A stretch of 16,007 nucleotides of DNA from Oscillospiraceae bacterium (lineage in GTDB: Bacteria; Bacillota; Clostridia; Oscillospirales; Acutalibacteraceae). The notes beneath the pieces are model-generated. The model had not been told where the DNA came from and searched no databases. It saw nothing but the letters and a program-made list of their open reading frames with translations. Location: assembly GCA_029004655.1 (NCBI GenBank), contig JAQVYP010000024.1, forward strand, positions 1 to 16,007. The letters are read 5' to 3'. Shown one piece after another: positions 1 to 6,577 of the stretch. The position numbers and the translations under genes were made by a program. Every line of letters starts with the position of its first letter. Within the stretch, counting starts at the first letter, position 1.

Positions 1-6
1 CGAGGA

Positions 7-84
7 TTTTGTTTGTGAGACAAGGCGGAGGACGAAGGCGGGCTATCGCCCGCCGAGAACGACAACGCAGTCTCGCAAACAAAA
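7..84. repeat. Compound imperfect inverted repeat (large hairpin) in the downstream flank
   Basis: The outer arms at 7-21 and 70-84 (TTTTGTTTGTGAGAC and GTCTCGCAAACAAAA) pair over 15 positions with one non-Watson-Crick pair. That pair is a G-U wobble if the plus strand is transcribed and an A-C mismatch on the minus strand. A second, perfect 7-bp hairpin sits inside it, GGCGGGC at 37-43 and GCCCGCC at 48-54 with a 4-base loop. The arms between are GC-rich and unpaired. No T-run follows on either strand, so it does not look like an intrinsic terminator. It may be a dispersed palindromic element or a structured leader of the next gene. The function is unknown and only one copy is visible here. 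Confidence 0.6.
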
Positions 85-118
85 GACCGCGAAGATTGGT
101 TGATTTTTATTTGGAATT

Positions 119-148
119 AGTATAAACTGCTTTTTTAGAAAAAATCAA
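119..148 (-). promoter_or_regulatory. Candidate sigma-A type promoter reading left, away from the rplQ terminator
   Basis: On the minus strand TTGATT (143-148) lies 18 bases upstream of TATACT (119-124), matching TTGACA/TATAAT at 4/6 and 5/6 positions. Transcription would start near 110 and run off the left edge through the inverted repeat at 7-84. The -35 box lies in the T-rich tail of the rplQ terminator. No gene is visible left of it in the window, so the promoter is inferred from the boxes alone. AT-rich terminator tails can yield such matches by chance. Confidence 0.4.
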
Positions 149-188
149 AGCAAAAGCGCCTCAGACTTTATCAGCCTGAGGCGCTTTT
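141..188 (-). terminator. Intrinsic terminator of the ribosomal supercluster after rplQ
   Basis: A perfect 13-bp stem (152-164 with 176-188, arm AAAAGCGCCTCAG) encloses an 11-base loop. On the minus strand it is followed by TTTT from the stem, then GCTTTGATTTTTT. It begins about 10 bases after the rplQ stop codon. The GC-rich core, the U-rich tail and the position at the end of the cluster make a rho-independent terminator very likely. The plus-strand side lacks a T-run beyond the stem itself, so it works best in the direction of the operon. Confidence 0.93.
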
Positions 189-197
189 AAAATTCAA

Positions 198-542
198 TTA
201 TTTAACCAGCTCAATAATAGCCATCTCGGCTGCGTCACCACGACGCGGACCGGTTTTAGTAATACGGCAGTATCCACCGTTTATATCAGCATATGCAGGA
301 GCAATTTCATCATATAGCTTTTTAATAACAGATTCCTTTGTTATGAAAGCTAGTGACTGACGCTTGCTATGCAGACTATTATCTTTAGCGAGTGTAATAT
401 ATTTCTCGGTCATAGCGCGAACTTCTTTAGCGCGAGGAACAGTGGTCTCAATCTTACCGTTTTCGAGCAAGAAAGTAACCATAGCTCTCATCATAGCGTT
501 TCTCTGATCGCTTCTTTTTCCGAGTTTTCTGGTTCCGGGCAT
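198..542 (-). CDS. rplQ: 50S ribosomal protein L17
   Basis: Large-subunit protein L17 binds 23S rRNA near the exit side of the ribosome and is the last gene of the alpha cluster. The 114-residue product starts MPGTRKLGKRSDQR, the family hallmark, and contains the conserved KEVRAMTEKYITLAK helix near residues 39-53. The C-terminal GGYCRITKTGPRRGDAAEMAIIEL block at about 89-112 is typical. The length matches short Firmicute L17. The ATG has a good AAAGGAG site 8 bases upstream. It follows rpoA after a 97-base gap holding two small hairpins and is followed directly by the operon terminator. Confidence 0.98.
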   Translation of the reverse strand: MPGTRKLGKRSDQRNAMMRAMVTFLLENGKIETTVPRAKEVRAMTEKYITLAKDNSLHSKRQSLAFITKESVIKKLYDEIAPAYADINGGYCRITKTGPRRGDAAEMAIIELVK

Positions 543-639
543 TTATACTCACTCCTTTAAGCCGACATGTTGTTACATGCCTGCGGTTTATGAAAAATGC
601 TATCACAATATTTCTGTAAAAATTGTGTTTCTATTAATA
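543..639 (-). promoter_or_regulatory. rpoA-rplQ intergenic region with two small hairpins
   Basis: This 97-base gap is long for the cluster. In transcript order it holds CACAAT/ATTGTG (627-622 with 609-604, 12-base loop) and a tighter stem GGCATGT/ACATGTC (581-575 with 570-564, one G-U pair, AACA loop). The second stem ends just before the AAAGGAG of rplQ. Neither is followed by a T-run, so no terminator is indicated. They may affect mRNA stability or translation of rplQ. This is inferred from base pairing only. Confidence 0.35.
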
Positions 640-1587
640 CTATTCTTCTTCATTATTAAGACTAAAGCCGAGCGATTCAAGCTTTGCAACAACTTCTTCT
701 AATGATTTACGACCAAGATTTCTAACCTTCATCATATCATCTTCGGATTTGTTAATTAAGTCCTCAACCGTATTAATACCGGCACGCTTTAAGCAATTAA
801 AACTACGTACCGAAAGGTCAAGCTCTTCAATGGTCATCTCAAGAACTTTTTCTTTACCATCGCCTGCTTTTTCAACCATAATTTCACCACTAAAGGTGTC
901 ACTAGAAAGGTTTGTAAACAGGTTGAGATGCTCAGTGAGGATCTTGGCAGATAACGAAACAGCTTCTTTTGCAGTAATTGTTCCGTTAGTCCATACTTCC
1001 ATTGTAAGTCGGTCAAAGTCAGTTTGCTGTCCAACACGAGTATTGTCAACAACATAACTTGCCTTTACAACAGGAGTATAAATAGAGTCAACCGGTATTA
1101 CACCGATAATAGTATGCTCTGGCTTGTTACGCTCCGCCGGAACATAACCACGACCCTTATCAAGAGTCATTTCCATGCAAAATCTTCCGCCTGCATCAAC
1201 AGTAGCAATGTGAAGATCCGGGTTAAGAATCTCAACTTCACTATCTGCCTTAATTGAAGCACCGGTGACTTCACATGGGCCCTCAGCTTCTATATATACG
1301 GTTTTTGGGCCATCACTATGAAGCTTTGCTGTCAAATTCTTAATGTTAAGAACAATTTCAGTAACATCTTCCTTAACATTTGGGATTGTTGAAAATTCAT
1401 GCTGAATACCATCAATTTTTACTGTGGTAACAGCAACACCCGGCAAAGACGAAAGTAAAACTCTACGAAGACTGTTTCCAATGGTTGTACCATAGCCTCC
1501 CTCAAGAGGTTCGAGAATAAACTTGCCATATGTGCCGTCTGGCAGCAAATCCAGTGACTCTATTCTGGGCTTTTCAATCTCTATCAT
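640..1587 (-). CDS. rpoA: DNA-directed RNA polymerase subunit alpha
   Basis: The alpha subunit dimerises to seed RNA polymerase assembly, and its C-terminal domain contacts UP elements and activators. The 315-residue product starts MIEIEKPRIE. The N-terminal domain (about 1-230) carries the LEPLEGGYGTTIGNSLRRVLL dimerisation motif near 25-45. The C-terminal domain (about 245-312) carries VRSFNCLK and RNLGRKSLEEV, which keep the arginine and asparagine used for DNA contact in E. coli. An in-frame GTG 21 bases upstream is rejected because GGAG (1593-1596) sits between it and the ATG, 5 bases before the ATG. That binding site is weaker than in neighbouring genes. The 185-base upstream gap is the longest in the cluster. 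Confidence 0.98.
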   Translation of the reverse strand: MIEIEKPRIESLDLLPDGTYGKFILEPLEGGYGTTIGNSLRRVLLSSLPGVAVTTVKIDGIQHEFSTIPNVKEDVTEIVLNIKNLTAKLHSDGPKTVYIEAEGPCEVTGASIKADSEVEILNPDLHIATVDAGGRFCMEMTLDKGRGYVPAERNKPEHTIIGVIPVDSIYTPVVKASYVVDNTRVGQQTDFDRLTMEVWTNGTITAKEAVSLSAKILTEHLNLFTNLSSDTFSGEIMVEKAGDGKEKVLEMTIEELDLSVRSFNCLKRAGINTVEDLINKSEDDMMKVRNLGRKSLEEVVAKLESLGFSLNNEEE

Positions 1588-1772
1588 AAAAGCTCCATTT
1601 CTCCGCACTCATTTGTATTTAGTGAATACTATCCACATAAGCATTTGTGCGGCAACTCATGCGAATTGTACGATTTGATAATACAAAACCATACCAGGCA
1701 CTAATTAAACAATTTCGCCGCGTTACCGGTAAACCCGGCAACGCAGAATAAAGCTTAAAATCCAGCGGTTTA
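1588..1772 (-). promoter_or_regulatory. Structured rpsD-rpoA intergenic region
   Basis: This is the longest gap within the cluster, 185 bases. A strong hairpin lies at 1720-1744: GCGTTGCCGG pairs with CCGGTAACGC across a 5-base loop, with one G-U wobble. No T-run follows, so it is not an intrinsic terminator. Closer to rpoA, GTGCGG (1608-1603, touching the rpoA ribosome binding region) can pair perfectly with CCGCAC (1652-1647), enclosing a smaller GTATT/AATAC hairpin at 1615-1629. A TATTAT box near 1678-1683 lacks a good -35. The region could tune rpoA translation or mark an RNA processing site. This is inferred from pairing alone. Confidence 0.45.
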
Positions 1773-2399
1773 TTATTTAGAGTAGAACTCAACAATGAGC
1801 TGCTCTTCAATCGGAGAGTCGATCATGTCACGCTCAGGAAGATTGATAATCTTTGCTTCAAAAGCGTCACGATTTACATCAATCCACTGTGGGGCAGGAC
1901 GACCTGAATTAGCTTCCATAACTGCTTTCATTTTTTCACTTGAGCGGCTTTTTTCGCACAAAGTAATAATATCACCTGATTTTACCAAATAAGAAGGGAT
2001 ATCAACTCTGCTACCATTTACTTCAAAATGACCGTGCACAACAAGCTGTCTAGCCTCGGCACGTGAAGAAGCAAATCCTACTCTGTAAACAATGTTGTCA
2101 AGGCGGCTTTCGAGTATACGGAGAAGATTTTCACCCGTAACACCGACTTTACGCTCAGCCATTTCAAAATAATGATGAAATTGATTCTCGATTATGCCGT
2201 AAAAACGTCTTGCCTTCTGCTTAGCACGGAGCTGAAGTCCATACTCAGAGGTCTTTTTACGTCCTTGGCCATGTTGACCAGGAGCATACGACCTACGTCC
2301 AACAGAACATTTATCTGAATAACAGCGATCGCCTTTAAGGAACAATTTTTGTCCCTCACGTCGACAAAGTCTACATACCGCACCGGTATATCTTGCCAT
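1773..2399 (-). CDS. rpsD: 30S ribosomal protein S4, zinc-binding form
   Basis: S4 nucleates assembly of the 5' domain of 16S rRNA and is a translational repressor of the alpha operon in E. coli. The 208-residue protein starts MARYTGAVCRLCRREG. Cysteines 9, 12, 26 and 31 form the zinc site found in the C+ type of S4. The S4 RNA-binding domain lies at about 97-160 (RLDNIVYRVGFASSRAEARQ onward). The C-terminus ends in the usual EFYSK-like tail. The ATG has GGAGG about 8 bases upstream. Its place between rpsK and rpoA resembles E. coli and other clostridia, whereas in Bacillus rpsD is located elsewhere. Confidence 0.98.
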   Translation of the reverse strand: MARYTGAVCRLCRREGQKLFLKGDRCYSDKCSVGRRSYAPGQHGQGRKKTSEYGLQLRAKQKARRFYGIIENQFHHYFEMAERKVGVTGENLLRILESRLDNIVYRVGFASSRAEARQLVVHGHFEVNGSRVDIPSYLVKSGDIITLCEKSRSSEKMKAVMEANSGRPAPQWIDVNRDAFEAKIINLPERDMIDSPIEEQLIVEFYSK

Positions 2400-2421
2400 C
2401 TAACACACCTCCATAAATAAA

Positions 2422-2829
2422 TTATACACGTCTTCTTTTAGGCGGACGGCAACCGTTATGAGGAATAGGAGTTACATCTTTGATCATGCTAACCTCTAAT
2501 CCTGCTGACTGGAGCGCACGAATTGCAGCTTCACGTCCGGCACCTGGGCCTTTTACATATACTTCAACAGACTTCAAACCATGCTCCATAGCAGCCTTAG
2601 CAGCAGTTTCTGCAGCACTCTGAGCAGCAAACGGTGTCGATTTTCTCGAACCTCTGAAGCCCAGTTCACCGGCGGATGCCCAAGAAAGAGCATTACCCTG
2701 AACGTCAGTAATAGTTACGATAGTGTTGTTGAAGGTTGATTGGATATGGGCAGCACCGCGTTCAATGTTCTTTCTTTCGCGGCGTCTGCGGGTTGTTGCA
2801 GTCTTTTTACCCTTAGTTGCAGTAGCCAT
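2422..2829 (-). CDS. rpsK: 30S ribosomal protein S11
   Basis: S11 lies in the small-subunit platform and helps shape the Shine-Dalgarno/anti-Shine-Dalgarno cleft. The 135-residue product has a lysine/arginine-rich N-terminal tail (about 1-22), then the core beginning GAAHIQSTFNNTIVTITD. The motifs GFRGSRKSTPFAAQ (about 58-71) and VKGPGAGREAAIRAL (about 92-106) are diagnostic. It ends in PHNGCRPPKRRRV, the usual C-terminus. The length is normal for the family. A GGGAGGA site precedes the ATG. It lies 18 bases after rpsM and 22 bases before rpsD. Confidence 0.98.
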   Translation of the reverse strand: MATATKGKKTATTRRRRERKNIERGAAHIQSTFNNTIVTITDVQGNALSWASAGELGFRGSRKSTPFAAQSAAETAAKAAMEHGLKSVEVYVKGPGAGREAAIRALQSAGLEVSMIKDVTPIPHNGCRPPKRRRV

Positions 2830-2847
2830 ACTATATCTTCCTCCCGC

Positions 2848-3216
2848 TTACTTCTTCTTGTTTGCCATCGTCTTTTTAGGGCCCTTACGAGTACGAGCGT
2901 TAGTTTTTGAACGCTGTCCTCTTACAGGTAATCCCTTGCGATGACGTGTGCCGCGATAACTACCGATTTCTATTAAACGCTTAATATCAAAAGCGATAGT
3001 ACGACGGCGGTCACCTTCAACTTGAAGATTTCTTTCAATATACTCACGCAGCTTGGAAATATCGTCCTCGGTTAAATCCTTTACACGAGTGTCAGGATTG
3101 ACACCGGTAGCTGCAATGATTTGCTTGGATGTTGTAAGACCAACTCCGAAGATATAAGTGAGCCCTATTTCAACTCTCTTTTCTCTTGGAAGGTCAACAC
3201 CAGCTATACGCGCCAT
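2848..3216 (-). CDS. rpsM: 30S ribosomal protein S13
   Basis: S13 sits in the head of the small subunit and contacts the P-site tRNA and the B1 bridges to L5. The 122-residue product starts MARIAGVDLPREKRVEIGLTY and has the helix-hairpin-helix segment IFGVGLTTSKQIIAATGV near 22-39. The C-terminal extension contains SYRGTRHRKGLPVRGQRSKTNARTRKG (about 87-113) and a lysine-rich tail that reaches toward tRNA. A GTGAGGTG site precedes the ATG. It opens the alpha part of the cluster, 36 bases after rpmJ, with no visible terminator or strong promoter between. Confidence 0.98.
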   Translation of the reverse strand: MARIAGVDLPREKRVEIGLTYIFGVGLTTSKQIIAATGVNPDTRVKDLTEDDISKLREYIERNLQVEGDRRRTIAFDIKRLIEIGSYRGTRHRKGLPVRGQRSKTNARTRKGPKKTMANKKK

Positions 3217-3252
3217 TTGTCAATGCACCTCACATTCTAAAGATAGCGCAGG

Positions 3253-3366
3253 TTAACCCTGGCGCTGCTTGTGTTTGGGATTCTCACAGATAACCATGAT
3301 ACGTCCCTTGCGTTTGATGATTTTGCACTTTTCGCAAATCTTTTTTACAGAAGGTCTGACTTTCAT
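3253..3366 (-). CDS. rpmJ: 50S ribosomal protein L36, zinc-binding form
   Basis: L36 is a tiny large-subunit protein that binds 23S rRNA near the peptidyl transferase region. The 37-residue product starts MKVRPSVKKICEKCK and ends NPKHKQRQG. Cysteines 11, 14 and 27 with histidine 32 form the known zinc site of the C+ type of L36. The ATG (3364-3366) has TAGGAGG about 9 bases upstream. It lies 21 bases after infA and 36 before rpsM, its usual place. The composition and length match the family exactly. Confidence 0.97.
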   Translation of the reverse strand: MKVRPSVKKICEKCKIIKRKGRIMVICENPKHKQRQG

Positions 3367-3387
3367 TTGTAAATACCTCCTAAGATA

Positions 3388-3606
3388 CTATTTTGAGCGC
3401 CACGTAATGCGGCCTCTTGTTAAATCATAGGGTGACATCTCAATAGTAACCTTATCTCCGGGAAGAATCCGAATAAAATTCATTCTGAGCTTCCCGGATA
3501 TATGGGCGAGTATTGTGTGTCCACCCTGAATTTCTACCTTGAACATTGCGTTGGGCATAGCCTCAACGACAGTGCCCTCCAATTCGATCATATCCTCTTT
3601 GGACAT
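3388..3606 (-). CDS. infA: Translation initiation factor IF-1
   Basis: IF1 occupies the A site of the 30S subunit during initiation and assists IF2 and IF3. The 72-residue product is a single OB-fold of the S1 type covering the whole chain, starting MSKEDMIELEGTVVEAMPN. The motifs FKVEIQGGHTILAHISGKLR (about 22-41) and the C-terminal LTRGRITWR are characteristic. Its ATG directly abuts the TAA of the KOW-domain gene, and its ribosome binding sequence (GGGAGATGAG) lies inside that gene's end. This suggests translational coupling. The length is normal. Confidence 0.98.
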   Translation of the reverse strand: MSKEDMIELEGTVVEAMPNAMFKVEIQGGHTILAHISGKLRMNFIRILPGDKVTIEMSPYDLTRGRITWRSK

Positions 3607-3876
3607 TTACTCATCTCCCTCATGGCTGTGCTGCACTAAGCTTTTGTAATCGCGAAGCGCATGCATAATTGATCTGTTTGTTTTTAACTGATTCTCACCT
3701 ATAACACCGGCAGTTAAACGAAGATGTTTAACGTTTTTTTGCTTAGGTCTTTCCAAGGGACGCTCTCTGCCGTCACTAAGGCAAACTTTGTCACCATCAA
3801 AACCGACCACCACTAAAAATAAATCTTTATCTCTGCCTGCAATTGAACGCACTATACGTCCTTTTTCTAACGGCAT
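3607..3876 (-). CDS. KOW-domain protein, L14e/L6e/L27e-like, probable RNA-binding
   Basis: This small basic protein (89 residues) carries a KOW-type motif at the N-terminus, KGRIVRSIAGRDKDLFLVV (about 5-23). A DGRERPLERPKQKNVKHLRLT block follows at about 35-55, as in archaeal/eukaryotic L14e-type proteins. Genes of this kind are common between map and infA in clostridia and bacilli (ybzG in Bacillus subtilis). The precise role is not established as far as I know; binding to rRNA or mRNA is inferred from the fold and context. The C-terminal 35 residues are less conserved-looking and polar. A GAGGTGG site overlaps the end of map, 12 bases away, and the stop abuts infA. Confidence 0.88.
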   Translation of the reverse strand: MPLEKGRIVRSIAGRDKDLFLVVVGFDGDKVCLSDGRERPLERPKQKNVKHLRLTAGVIGENQLKTNRSIMHALRDYKSLVQHSHEGDE

Positions 3877-3888
3877 ACTTCCACCTCT

Positions 3889-4638
3889 TTATGCAATAGT
3901 CATAATTTGGGTACCGCTGCTTGTTATTGCAACAGTATGCTCGAAATGAGCAGAAAGTGAACCATCAGCGGTAAGAACAGTCCAGCCATCCGGCATTACC
4001 TTAACATTATGCTTGCCGATGTTAACCATCGGTTCAATTGCCAAAGTCATACCGGCTACAAGACGAATTCCTCTGCCGGATACACCATAATTGGGTACTT
4101 CAGGTGCTTCATGCAAGCTCGTACCTACTCCGTGCCCGACATAATCTCGAACCACCGAGTAACCACGCGCCTCGACATATCTCTGAACAGCTTCTGATAT
4201 ATCACCGATTCTGTTTCCGACACATGCCTTTTTGATACCTTCATAAAGGCTCTCCCTGGTAGTGTCTATCAACCTCTGTGCCTCTGGAGAAATATCTCCA
4301 CAAGCATAAGTGGCAGCATTATCGCCGTTATACCCCTCAAACATTGCGCCTAAGTCAACACTGACAATGTCGCCTTGATTGATTATAGTCTTCTTGTTAG
4401 GTATGCCGTGAATAACCTGATCGTTTATTGATATGCAAGCGGTAGCCGGAAAACCATTATAATCCTTGAAGTTCGGAACTGCTCCCTCACTTCTTATATA
4501 GGCTTCGGCAACCCGGTCGAGCTCAGCAGTTGATACGCCAGGCTCAACCGCTTCACCTATCAATTTCAATGCACGTGCTGAAATAGCACATGCTTGTTTC
4601 ATTATACCAAGCTCCCTGGCAGTTTTAAGCACTATCAT
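3889..4638 (-). CDS. map: Type I methionine aminopeptidase
   Basis: This cytoplasmic metalloenzyme removes initiator methionine from nascent proteins with a small second residue. The 249-residue chain has the pita-bread fold and all five metal ligands expected from E. coli: D95 (IVSVDLG), D106 (YNGDN), H169 (YVGHGVG), E202 (IEPM) and E233 (HFEHT). H77 in VIHGIP matches the conserved substrate-contacting histidine. There is no N-terminal zinc-finger linker extension, so it is the plain type Ia form. It starts 3 bases after the adk stop, with GGAG inside the end of adk, which suggests coupled translation. The adk-map pairing is standard in this cluster. Confidence 0.97.
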   Translation of the reverse strand: MIVLKTARELGIMKQACAISARALKLIGEAVEPGVSTAELDRVAEAYIRSEGAVPNFKDYNGFPATACISINDQVIHGIPNKKTIINQGDIVSVDLGAMFEGYNGDNAATYACGDISPEAQRLIDTTRESLYEGIKKACVGNRIGDISEAVQRYVEARGYSVVRDYVGHGVGTSLHEAPEVPNYGVSGRGIRLVAGMTLAIEPMVNIGKHNVKVMPDGWTVLTADGSLSAHFEHTVAITSSGTQIMTIA

Positions 4639-4641
4639 AGC

Positions 4642-5274
4642 TTACAGCTCCAAAGCAGACATCGTCAGGCGTGTTGTATCTTCAACTTTTTCCTGACCTT
4701 CAACAATGCGAAGTTTGCCGCTTTTTTCATAATAGCCTTTTAAAGGCTCTGTTTGCTCATGATAAACCCTAAGTCTGTCAAGAACTGTTTCCGGAGCATC
4801 ATCTTTGCGCTGAACTAATGCTCCACCGCATGAATTGCAAATTCCATCCTTTAAAGGTTGTTTATACTCAATATGATAACTAGCACCACAATCAGCACAA
4901 ACACGTCTGCCTGACATACGCTGGGCAATATTTTCATCAGCAACCTCAATAGAGATTACACGATCAATTTTAACGCCCATGTTGTCAAGCGCCTCAGCCT
5001 GCGGAATTGTTCTTGGGAAACCATCAAGGATGAAACCTTTTGCACAGTCGTCCTTTGATAATCTCTCCTTAATAATGCCAATAACGACATCATCGGGAAC
5101 AAGTTTGCCTGCATCGACATAAGACTTCGCCTTAAGTCCCATTTCTGTTCCGGTTTTCATAGATTCTCTTATGATATTTCCGGTGGAAATGGTTGGGATA
5201 GAAAGCTTTTCACAAATTATTTCAGCCTGAGTGCCTTTACCGGCACCTGGCGCACCTAGAAGAATTAATTTCAT
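4642..5274 (-). CDS. adk: Adenylate kinase, zinc-type lid
   Basis: The enzyme interconverts ATP plus AMP with two ADP and balances adenine nucleotides in the cytoplasm. The 210-residue chain has the P-loop GAPGAGKGT at 7-15, the AMP-binding segment with STGNIIR near 30-36, and DGFPRT at 84-89. The long LID domain carries C126-x2-C129 and C146-x2-C149, the four-cysteine structural zinc site typical of Gram-positive enzymes. The arginines in RKDDAPETVLDRL near 156-168 are also conserved. GGAGG lies about 9 bases before the ATG. It follows secY by 18 bases, as in many Firmicutes. Confidence 0.98.
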   Translation of the reverse strand: MKLILLGAPGAGKGTQAEIICEKLSIPTISTGNIIRESMKTGTEMGLKAKSYVDAGKLVPDDVVIGIIKERLSKDDCAKGFILDGFPRTIPQAEALDNMGVKIDRVISIEVADENIAQRMSGRRVCADCGASYHIEYKQPLKDGICNSCGGALVQRKDDAPETVLDRLRVYHEQTEPLKGYYEKSGKLRIVEGQEKVEDTTRLTMSALEL

Positions 5275-5292
5275 AAATTCATCCTCCGCGGC

Positions 5293-6576
5293 TTAATCAA
5301 GAAAGCCTTTGTAATGGCGCATCATCATCTGCGACTCAAGATTTTGCACAGTGTCAAGTGCGACACCAACCAAAATCAGAACCGAAGTACCGCCAAGAGA
5401 AATGTTTATGCCACCAACAGAGCCTACGATGATCGGCAAGATGGCAATAAAGCTTAAAAACACAGCGCCAAGTAAAGTTATCCTTGACAAAATTCTTGCA
5501 ATAAAATCAGATGTGGGTTTACCCGGTCTGATTCCGGGGACAGCACCGCTGTTTTTACGGAGATTGTTCGCCATTTCAACTGGATTATACTGAATTTGAA
5601 CATAGAAATATGCAAATCCTATAATCAAAATGAAATATATGCAAGCATAAAATACTCCGCGGACACTAAACAATGATAAAAACTTATACCATGTTGATGT
5701 TTTATCAGACATGAACGAAAGAATCATTGTTGGAAGCATCAAAATTGAACTGGCAAAGATGATTGGCATAACACCAGACATATTAACCTTAATCGGAATA
5801 TGTGAGTTTTGTCCGCCATACATTTTTCTGCCAACAACACGCTTAGCGTATTGAACAGGAATTCTGCGCTCCGCATTTGTCATCCAAACGATGAATGCTA
5901 TAATAGCAAGAAAAAGTACTAAGATCCCAATAACTGCAAACTGTTTGTCTAACTTCCAATAAGCGAGCATTTGGTTTGCTGCCTGTGGTGCACGTGAAAT
6001 GATACCTGAAAACAACAATATAGAAATTCCGTTTCCAATGCCTTTACTGTCAATTTGTTCACCAAGCCACATGACAAGTGCTGAACCTGCTGTAAAGCAA
6101 AGTACAATGACAATACCGGATAGTATCTCCATTCCAAGTCCGCTCACACTGAGCAATCTGCTATTCTTTAAATACAGGAAATATGCAACTCCTTGAATAA
6201 GTCCTAGGATAACAGTTGCATATCTTGTTAATTGTGCAATCTTTTTTTGGCCCTCTTCGCCTTCTTTAGAAAGTCTCTCAAGTGCCGGGATTGCAACAGT
6301 TAAAAGCTGCAAAATGATCGAAGCATTGATATATGGCGTAACCGACATAGCAAATATAGCACCATATTCAAGGCCACCACCTGTCAAAATTGACAGATAG
6401 CTGAAAAACTCGTTGGCTGTTCCGGTGTCAGTAATTGAAGACCGCAAAGCAGCTACATCAATAAATGGCACAGGAATAACTGAACCGATACGGAACACAA
6501 TGATGATGAAAAAAGTAAATAGAATCTTTTTGCGAAGATCCATAACTCTCCATGCGTTTCTAAGTGTTTCAAGCAT
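5293..6576 (-). CDS. secY: Preprotein translocase subunit SecY
   Basis: SecY is the membrane channel of the Sec translocon, used for protein secretion and membrane insertion with SecE, SecG and SecA. The 427-residue chain shows about ten hydrophobic segments, roughly at 17-37, 70-92, 117-136, 149-170, 178-195, 211-232, 265-287, 306-327, 361-382 and 385-408. Signature stretches are GEQIDSKGIGNGISILL near 172-188 and the cytoplasmic loop RRIPVQYAKRVVGRKMYGG near 237-255. RKNSGAVPGIRPGKPT near 340-355 is the SecA/ribosome-contact loop. The start lies one base after the rplO stop and uses GAGGTGAA inside rplO, so the two are probably coupled. Confidence 0.98.
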   Translation of the reverse strand: MLETLRNAWRVMDLRKKILFTFFIIIVFRIGSVIPVPFIDVAALRSSITDTGTANEFFSYLSILTGGGLEYGAIFAMSVTPYINASIILQLLTVAIPALERLSKEGEEGQKKIAQLTRYATVILGLIQGVAYFLYLKNSRLLSVSGLGMEILSGIVIVLCFTAGSALVMWLGEQIDSKGIGNGISILLFSGIISRAPQAANQMLAYWKLDKQFAVIGILVLFLAIIAFIVWMTNAERRIPVQYAKRVVGRKMYGGQNSHIPIKVNMSGVMPIIFASSILMLPTMILSFMSDKTSTWYKFLSLFSVRGVFYACIYFILIIGFAYFYVQIQYNPVEMANNLRKNSGAVPGIRPGKPTSDFIARILSRITLLGAVFLSFIAILPIIVGSVGGINISLGGTSVLILVGVALDTVQNLESQMMMRHYKGFLD

Positions 6577-6577
6577 A

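Noticed and set aside
1588..1608. GTG start seven codons upstream for RpoA
   Set aside because: GGAG at 1593-1596 lies between this GTG and the ATG, and the alpha family starts at MIEIEKP.
1678..1683. TATTAT box as an rpoA promoter
   Set aside because: No acceptable -35 box lies at 16-19 bases, and AT-rich gaps give such matches often.
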